Positions 23,428 through 28,096 of a stretch of DNA of 28,096 bases are shown in pieces. The notes beneath the pieces are model-generated. The model was not told the DNA's origin, did not search any database, and saw nothing but the letters and a program-made list of their open reading frames with translations. Made by a program: the position numbers and the translations under genes. Source of the DNA: Rhizosphaericola sp047606825. GTDB lineage: Bacteria > Bacteroidota > Bacteroidia > Chitinophagales > Chitinophagaceae. Location of the stretch: the NCBI GenBank assembly GCA_047606825.1, contig JASGDY010000079.1, positions 1-28,096 of the forward strand, read 5' to 3'. The number at the start of each line of letters is the position of its first letter. Position 1 is the stretch's first letter.

Positions 23428-25305
23428 ATGCGAATTATTCCGAAAATATTGTTCCTGTCATTATTAGCTTCTGTTGCAATGACAGTAACCGCCCAACGTT
23501 ATATGGAACGATTGGACCGCGGATTGATAGCCATTCCCGATGGACATGGAAAAATATTTGTCAGTTGGCGTTTGTTTGCGCTCGACCCTGAAAATATTTC
23601 TTTTAACCTTTATAAAAAAATCGGAGACAACACAGAAAAACTAAATAAAAAACCGATTGCGGATGTGACGAGTTTTATAGACAAGGCATCGAACACTCCG
23701 GCGATGACGGAATATATCGTCAGGCCTGTCATTGATAATAAGGAACTGCCAGAAACCGACCATTTTATTTTAAAAAATACAGATAAACCATATCTCTCTA
23801 TTCCGCTGAAAATCCCCGACGGCTACGCTGCCAACGACGGTTCGGTTGGCGACCTGGATGGCGATGGCCAATACGAAATCATTGTGCATATCGCTGGCGT
23901 CGGCCATGACAATAGCCAGGCTGGATTTACTGACCCACCGTTGATACAGGCGTATAAACTCGACGGGACTTTGCTTTGGACAATCAATCTAGGTAAAAAT
24001 ATCCGTGAAGGTGCGCATTATACGCAGTTTATGGTCTATGACATGGACGGTGACGGAAAGGCTGAGATTGCTATGAAGACGGCGGACGGCAGCATGGATG
24101 CCAGAGGTCATGTCATCGGCGACGGCAGCAAGGACTGGCGCAATGCGGATGGTTATATTTTGGCAGGACCGGAATATCTTTCTGTGTTCAACGGATTGAC
24201 CGGGGAAGTTATCAATACCGTGGATTTTATCCCACCAAGAGCCAATACATTGACACCGACGACCAAGGAACTGAAAGATATCTGGGGCGATGGTTACGGC
24301 AACAGGATGGATCGTTTCTTGGCTGCGATTGCGTATCTGGACGGCGTACACCCGAGCTTGATTATGTCGCGTGGCTATTATGGACGCACGGTCATCACGG
24401 CTTGGGACTTCAATGCCGGAAAGCTCCAAAAGCGTTGGACATTTGACACCAACGATAAAGGTAATGGCATATTTGCCGGACAAGGCAATCACAATCTTTC
24501 CATTGCTGATGTGGACGGCGACGGAAAAGATGAAATCGTGTATGGAGCGATGTGTGTGGACGACAATGGCAAAGGGATTTATTCGACTGGATTTGGACAT
24601 GGCGATGCGTTGCATGTGACGGATCTGGACCCGTCGTTGCCCGGACTGGAAGCCTTTGACATACAGGAACGTTTTGACGATGCAGGTTGCAGTTTCCGCT
24701 TGGCAGGTACGGGACAAGTCTATTGGAAAATAGCATCGGTCAAGCCGGGCGAGGACGGCGAAGGTCCGGGCAGAGGTTTGGCATTGGATATCGACCCGCG
24801 TTATCCGGGCTATGAATGTTGGGTCGCAGGTGCGGGCATCACGGGACTGTACGACTGCAAGGGCAACAAGATTGCGGAAAAAACGCCGCCCTGCAACATG
24901 GGCATCTATTGGGACGGTGACAACCTCAGCGAGATATTGAACGGCACACTAATCGGAAAATGGGATTATCTCCATGAAAAAACACGCAAACTCTTGAATA
25001 CAAAAGACTTCCAATGTGTCAGCAACAACGGTTCCAAGTCCGATCCGGTGCTATCGGCGGATATTTTGGGAGACTGGCGCGAGGAAGTGATTTACCGGAC
25101 GGCTGACAACAAGGAACTGCGGATTTTTTCCACTACGATTCCCACGAATTTGAAATTTTACACGTTGATGAACGACCCGCAATACCGTCTGAGCATCGCC
25201 TGGCAGAATGTGGGTTACAACCAACCGCCGCACACGGGGTTTTATTTCGGAGATGGCATGGCAAATCCACCGAAACCTAATATTAAGTATGTTCCGGTAA
25301 AATAA
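23428..25305 (+). CDS. Rhamnogalacturonan lyase, polysaccharide lyase family 11
   Basis: This 625-residue enzyme has a signal peptide (MRIIPKILFLSLLASVAMTVTA, cut before Q) and the full PL11 fold. An N-terminal beta domain (RYMERLDRGLIAI, FVSWRLFALDP) precedes an eight-bladed beta-propeller. Calcium-binding repeats of the DxDGDG type are visible at DLDGDGQYE, DMDGDGKAE and DVDGDGKDE, and family blocks include HIAGVGHDNSQ, GHGDALHVTDLDP and GDWREEVIYRT. PL11 enzymes cleave the rhamnose-galacturonate backbone of rhamnogalacturonan I by beta-elimination, leaving unsaturated galacturonyl ends; endo versus exo action cannot be told. The length matches the family (about 600-630). It closes the plus-strand enzyme series and is followed by a probable terminator and a convergent regulator gene. 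Confidence 0.96.
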   Translation: MRIIPKILFLSLLASVAMTVTAQRYMERLDRGLIAIPDGHGKIFVSWRLFALDPENISFNLYKKIGDNTEKLNKKPIADVTSFIDKASNTPAMTEYIVRPVIDNKELPETDHFILKNTDKPYLSIPLKIPDGYAANDGSVGDLDGDGQYEIIVHIAGVGHDNSQAGFTDPPLIQAYKLDGTLLWTINLGKNIREGAHYTQFMVYDMDGDGKAEIAMKTADGSMDARGHVIGDGSKDWRNADGYILAGPEYLSVFNGLTGEVINTVDFIPPRANTLTPTTKELKDIWGDGYGNRMDRFLAAIAYLDGVHPSLIMSRGYYGRTVITAWDFNAGKLQKRWTFDTNDKGNGIFAGQGNHNLSIADVDGDGKDEIVYGAMCVDDNGKGIYSTGFGHGDALHVTDLDPSLPGLEAFDIQERFDDAGCSFRLAGTGQVYWKIASVKPGEDGEGPGRGLALDIDPRYPGYECWVAGAGITGLYDCKGNKIAEKTPPCNMGIYWDGDNLSEILNGTLIGKWDYLHEKTRKLLNTKDFQCVSNNGSKSDPVLSADILGDWREEVIYRTADNKELRIFSTTIPTNLKFYTLMNDPQYRLSIAWQNVGYNQPPHTGFYFGDGMANPPKPNIKYVPVK

Positions 25306-25313
25306 AAGGTGTG

Positions 25314-25351
25314 GATGCTGTTGGACATGGGATTAATGGCAGCATCTTTTT
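25314..25351 (+). terminator. Probable terminator after the PL11 gene
   Basis: A 7-bp stem (GATGCTG at 25314-25320 with CAGCATC at 25340-25346) with a 19-base loop is followed by five Ts. It lies 8 bases after the PL11 stop and just before the convergent regulator's stop. Confidence 0.55.
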
Positions 25352-25354
25352 CGT

Positions 25355-26398
25355 TTATATAGAAGGTCTTGCCGTGACGGAAAAAGGGATGGCCACATAA
25401 CCTTCTTTATTGTTTATGATACGCTCCGCGGTCTCCCTCCCCATCATTTCAAAATCGGTGGAGAAGGTCGTTATTCCTTGAAGTATCAGCTTTTTGATGG
25501 CCACTTCGTTGTAGGATATGATACCGATGTCTTTGCCAACGGTGTAGCCTAAGGCTATTGTTTTTTCAACGAGCGACACTAAGTCGTCTTCCATGAGTGT
25601 GATGAAGAGGCTACCTTTGGTAATGTCTTTTTGTTCGACCTTGGAGAGGACGGAAAACGGAATGTTGTGCATCGTGCAGAAATGTTCAAATCCATTCAGT
25701 ATCGCCTGCGGATGGTAGCTCTTGGTCGGGAAGACTATTTTGAGGTTCTCGTATTTTTCGACGAGGTTTTCGGTCTGGGACAGGGCATCGTAGATGTTTT
25801 TTTCAAAATCTTGGTAGACGGCGGCAAAAGGATGCTTTATTTCCGGGATGTTTTTGTCCAGCAACACCAGTTTGTCTTTCGGGATGGAAGTGTTGATGAG
25901 TTCGATTGCCTTGTCCTCCTGGTCAAAGAAATGTGGAATGATGACGTAGTGCGTATAGCCACCTTCTTGTAGTTTTTTCTGCAATATTTTTTTGAACAGG
26001 TAGAAATCGTTGTTGTATATATAAAAGGAGATGGCTCCTTTTTCTGCAAGCGTGGCGACAAACGCATCGTAGATGATTTTTTTGTGCGCACTGAGTTTGT
26101 TGAAGAGTAAGAGGATTTTCAGGTTTTGGTCGAGATTGTCGTCCAAAACGAAATAACCTTTTCCGGCCACGGAGCCGATGATTTTTTTCTTTTTCAGGAT
26201 GCCGTAGGCTTTTTCCACCGTGTCTTTTGCGAGTTCTAGTTCATTGCTAAGCTCGTTGAGCGACGGTAGGCTGTCGTTGTGTGCGAGATAACCGTCCTTA
26301 ATCGCGTTGACGATGGCGTTGGACAACTGTATGTACAACGGTGTCACGGAATAATAGTCTATGAAAAGATATTTATAATATAGCTGCTTGTCAATCAT
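25355..26398 (-). CDS. GntR-type regulator with LacI-like sugar-binding domain
   Basis: This 347-residue protein joins a GntR winged helix-turn-helix (about 14-85; PLYIQLSNAIVNAIKDGYL, LPSLNELSNELELAKDTVEKAYGILKK and GKGYFV) to a type-1 periplasmic-binding-protein-like sensor domain (about 92-347). This is the architecture of AraR-type sugar regulators. The sensor's C-terminal part has GYTVGKDIGIISYNEVAIKK and GITTFSTDFEMMGRETAERI, as in LacI-type effector domains. It sits between the rhamnogalacturonan lyase and rhaT, diverging from rhaT, so it most likely senses L-rhamnose or a breakdown product and controls rhaT and perhaps the enzyme genes. A palindrome overlapping its own -7 box suggests autoregulation. 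The effector is inferred from context only. Confidence 0.9.
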   Translation of the reverse strand: MIDKQLYYKYLFIDYYSVTPLYIQLSNAIVNAIKDGYLAHNDSLPSLNELSNELELAKDTVEKAYGILKKKKIIGSVAGKGYFVLDDNLDQNLKILLLFNKLSAHKKIIYDAFVATLAEKGAISFYIYNNDFYLFKKILQKKLQEGGYTHYVIIPHFFDQEDKAIELINTSIPKDKLVLLDKNIPEIKHPFAAVYQDFEKNIYDALSQTENLVEKYENLKIVFPTKSYHPQAILNGFEHFCTMHNIPFSVLSKVEQKDITKGSLFITLMEDDLVSLVEKTIALGYTVGKDIGIISYNEVAIKKLILQGITTFSTDFEMMGRETAERIINNKEGYVAIPFSVTARPSI

Positions 26399-26479
26399 TA
26401 TGATTCATGTTAACGCCGAAAGCTTAACGCTTAATGCAAAATGCGATTTTGCTGTTAACTTGGCAAAACTTTCCGAAAA

Positions 26480-26494
26480 GTACGCCAAACGTAC
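26480..26494. promoter_or_regulatory. GTACG-N5-CGTAC palindrome overlapping the GntR-type gene's -7 box
   Basis: GTACG (26480-26484) and CGTAC (26490-26494) form a perfect inverted repeat. Within it, TACGTTTG on the minus strand (26493-26486) matches TAnnTTTG exactly and would be the regulator's own -7 box. GntR-type dimers often bind short GT/AC-type dyads, so this is a candidate operator between the regulator and rhaT. The -33 spacing is poor. Confidence 0.4.
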
Positions 26495-26651
26495 ATTATT
26501 TTTTTCAAAAAAAGCAGGGAAAATGCTGAATGCTTGCGCGAGTGGTGTGCGTCAAAAAGCGTTCATCGTCCAGCTTTATTCTCCCATGAAAGTGCAGGAT
26601 AGTCATTCCATTGTGCATGCCTACATTTACCCTAATGATTTTTAAATAATT

Positions 26652-26657
26652 AGGAGC
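26652..26657 (+). promoter_or_regulatory. Shine-Dalgarno-like AGGAGC before rhaT
   Basis: AGGAGC ends 3 bases before the rhaT ATG. The spacing is short, but a purine-rich ribosome-binding site is rare among the genes of this window. Confidence 0.35.
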
Positions 26658-26660
26658 TAT

Positions 26661-27731
26661 ATGAATGCATTGCTTGGTATTCTATTTCATTGGTTGGGTG
26701 GGTTTGCTTCCGGGAGTTTTTACATTCCATTTAAGAAAGTAAAAGGTTGGTCTTGGGAGAGTTATTGGATTGTGGGCGGTCTGTTTTCGTGGTTGATAGT
26801 GCCGCCGTTGGCAGCGTGGTTGACGATACCCCATTTTGGGGGAATTATCACCGCGACAAAGGGCTCTATACTGTGGACGACATATTTGATGGGATTGCTC
26901 TGGGGTATTGGCGGACTGACTTACGGTCTCGGTGTGCGTTACCTCGGTGTTGCATTGGGAAGTAGTATCATATTGGGATTGTGTTCCGTATTCGGCGCGT
27001 TGATTCCGTCGATTTACTATGAATTTTATCCGATGGCGGGCAAGGACTCCATTTCCCTGTTGGTGCATTCGCGTTGGGGACAATGGGTGTTGTTTGGTTT
27101 GGTCGTCTGTCTGGTTGGAATTGTCGTATGTGGTTTTGCAGGCAAACGAAAAGACAATGAACTGGCGGGCGAAACCAAGGAAGGCGAAGACTTTCATCTA
27201 GTAAAAGGTTTGACGGTTGCTATCATTTCGGGTTTATTGAGTGCCTGTTTTTCCTTTGGTATCGAAGCTGGAAAATCAATGGCGGACACTGCCAACGAAG
27301 TGTGGAAGCTGTCGCGTCCCGGACAAGGGGAATTTTTGTTCCAAAACAATGTCACTTATGTCGTCATCCTTTGGGGAGGACTCACGACCAATTTTATCTG
27401 GTGCATGATACTCAATGCGCGCAACAAGACTTTCGGCGATTATACCAACAAAGCAACACCGCTTTTGAAAAACTATATTTTCTCTGCATTGGCGGGCATT
27501 ACATGGTTTTTGCAGTTTTTCTTTTACGGGATGGGAGAGAGCAAGATGGGCAACGGGCCGAGTTCGTGGATTTTGCACATGGCGTTTATTATTTTAATTG
27601 CCAATAGCTGGGGACTGATATTAAAAGAATGGAAAGGCGTTTCCAAGAAAACTTGGGCAACCATCATTGCTGGTATCTTAATTATTATTCTTTCAGTATT
27701 TACGGTTGGTTATGGTAATTCTTTAAAATAA
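26661..27731 (+). CDS. rhaT: L-rhamnose-proton symporter
   Basis: This 356-residue inner-membrane protein has about ten transmembrane helices and matches the RhaT family. It opens with LLGILFHWLGGFASGSFYIP followed by FKKVKGWSWESYWIVGGLFSW. YGLGVRYLGVALGSSIILG, SACFSFGIEAG and GESKMGNGPSSWILHMAF further on are also characteristic. It imports L-rhamnose with a proton, matching the rhamnose-releasing lyase and rhamnosidase encoded upstream. It diverges from the GntR-type regulator across 262 bases that hold a candidate operator. No cytoplasmic rhamnose enzymes follow within the window; an insertion sequence begins 151 bases downstream. Confidence 0.95.
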   Translation: MNALLGILFHWLGGFASGSFYIPFKKVKGWSWESYWIVGGLFSWLIVPPLAAWLTIPHFGGIITATKGSILWTTYLMGLLWGIGGLTYGLGVRYLGVALGSSIILGLCSVFGALIPSIYYEFYPMAGKDSISLLVHSRWGQWVLFGLVVCLVGIVVCGFAGKRKDNELAGETKEGEDFHLVKGLTVAIISGLLSACFSFGIEAGKSMADTANEVWKLSRPGQGEFLFQNNVTYVVILWGGLTTNFIWCMILNARNKTFGDYTNKATPLLKNYIFSALAGITWFLQFFFYGMGESKMGNGPSSWILHMAFIILIANSWGLILKEWKGVSKKTWATIIAGILIIILSVFTVGYGNSLK

Positions 27732-27882
27732 AACAAGTAAAAAGGTATAAGGAAAAAATGCCAAACATTTATAGTGAAATACCATACTTCTCAAGGCTTA
27801 GAAATGTATTTCCGCAAAGGAGCTCCCTGTATCGACTATGGCGATAGGAGACTGTGCGAAGAAGAAAAAACTTAATCTTTAA

Positions 27883-28096
27883 GAGCCTGTTTAAAAATAA
27901 AAAGTAAAAAAGATTAAGGGCATTGGTAAAAGGTTGAAACATACTTTATTTGAGGTACGAAACTTAAAGAAGATATGTATCCAACCGATGTAACCGATGC
28001 CCAGTGGGGCAATATTAAGAAATATCTGGACAAAACAGGACGTAGAAGGCAGACAAGCCTGCGCAGCGTATGGAACGCGCTGATGTATCTGTTGAA
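27883..28096 (+). mobile_element. IS5-type insertion sequence, left end, cut by the window edge
   Basis: GAGCCTGTTTAAAAA at 27883 resembles the terminal inverted repeat of IS5-family elements, and a transposase start codon follows 92 bases later. The flanking TTAA could contain a short target duplication. The right end is outside the window, so the boundary and target duplication are inferred. Confidence 0.6.
27975..28096 (+). CDS. IS5-family transposase, N-terminal part
   Basis: The first 40 codons read MYPTDVTDAQWGNIKKYLDK, then TGRRRQTSLRSVWNALMYLL. This matches the N-terminal DUF4096-type helix-rich domain of IS5-family DDE transposases, where the YPTDLTDxQW opening and the LRxxWNAxxYL segment are characteristic. 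The gene runs off the window end, so the catalytic DDE residues and any frameshift cannot be seen. It lies 243 bases after rhaT on the same strand. Confidence 0.88.
   Translation, partial: MYPTDVTDAQWGNIKKYLDKTGRRRQTSLRSVWNALMYLL

Noticed and set aside
26388..26645. 85-codon plus-strand frame between the GntR-type gene and rhaT
   Set aside because: No recognisable family, overlaps the regulator's start, and covers the likely control region.

Overview
The window looks like chromosomal DNA of a member of the Bacteroidota, most likely from the Chitinophagaceae/Sphingobacteriaceae side (the family-level placement is a guess). The evidence is an ECF sigma/FecR/STN-TonB receptor cassette, several exported glycan-degrading enzymes, almost no Shine-Dalgarno sequences, and exact matches to the Bacteroidota -7 box TAnnTTTG upstream of five genes. 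I see no rRNA, tRNA or CRISPR array.

Positions 1-1700 hold a minus-strand LpxL/HtrB-type lipid A acyltransferase and a gene-poor gap. Positions 1701-10055 hold a minus-strand cluster, in transcription order: ECF sigma factor, FecR anti-sigma factor, a TonB-dependent receptor with an STN signalling domain, a probably Tat-exported sugar isomerase/epimerase-like TIM-barrel protein, and a GH3 glycosidase. No SusD partner is present. The simplest reading is a substrate-sensing system: ligand binding by the receptor signals through FecR to the sigma factor and raises expression of uptake and periplasmic processing of a glycoside. Terminator-like hairpins flank the receptor gene.

Positions 10248-13414 hold an Lrp/AsnC regulator with a DMT-family exporter (a probable two-gene operon) and nadB (L-aspartate oxidase). 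nadB and a divergent membrane glycosyltransferase share an intergenic region with two identical-type dyads next to a -7 box.

Positions 14844-27731 form a pectin (rhamnogalacturonan) locus on the plus strand: GH2, a decayed esterase remnant, a GH106-type alpha-L-rhamnosidase, GH115 and a PL11 rhamnogalacturonan lyase. A convergent GntR-type regulator with a sugar-binding domain and rhaT (L-rhamnose-H+ symporter) follow. Together they would cut the rhamnogalacturonan backbone, free L-rhamnose in the periplasm and import it. SusC/SusD, an unsaturated-uronyl hydrolase (GH105/GH88) and the cytoplasmic rhamnose enzymes are not in view. The window ends inside an IS5-type insertion sequence 150 bp after rhaT.

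I found no wholly new system. The most unusual items are the SusD-less sensing cluster with an exported isomerase-like protein, the paired dyads at nadB/glycosyltransferase, the palindrome across the Lrp start codon, and the esterase pseudogene.
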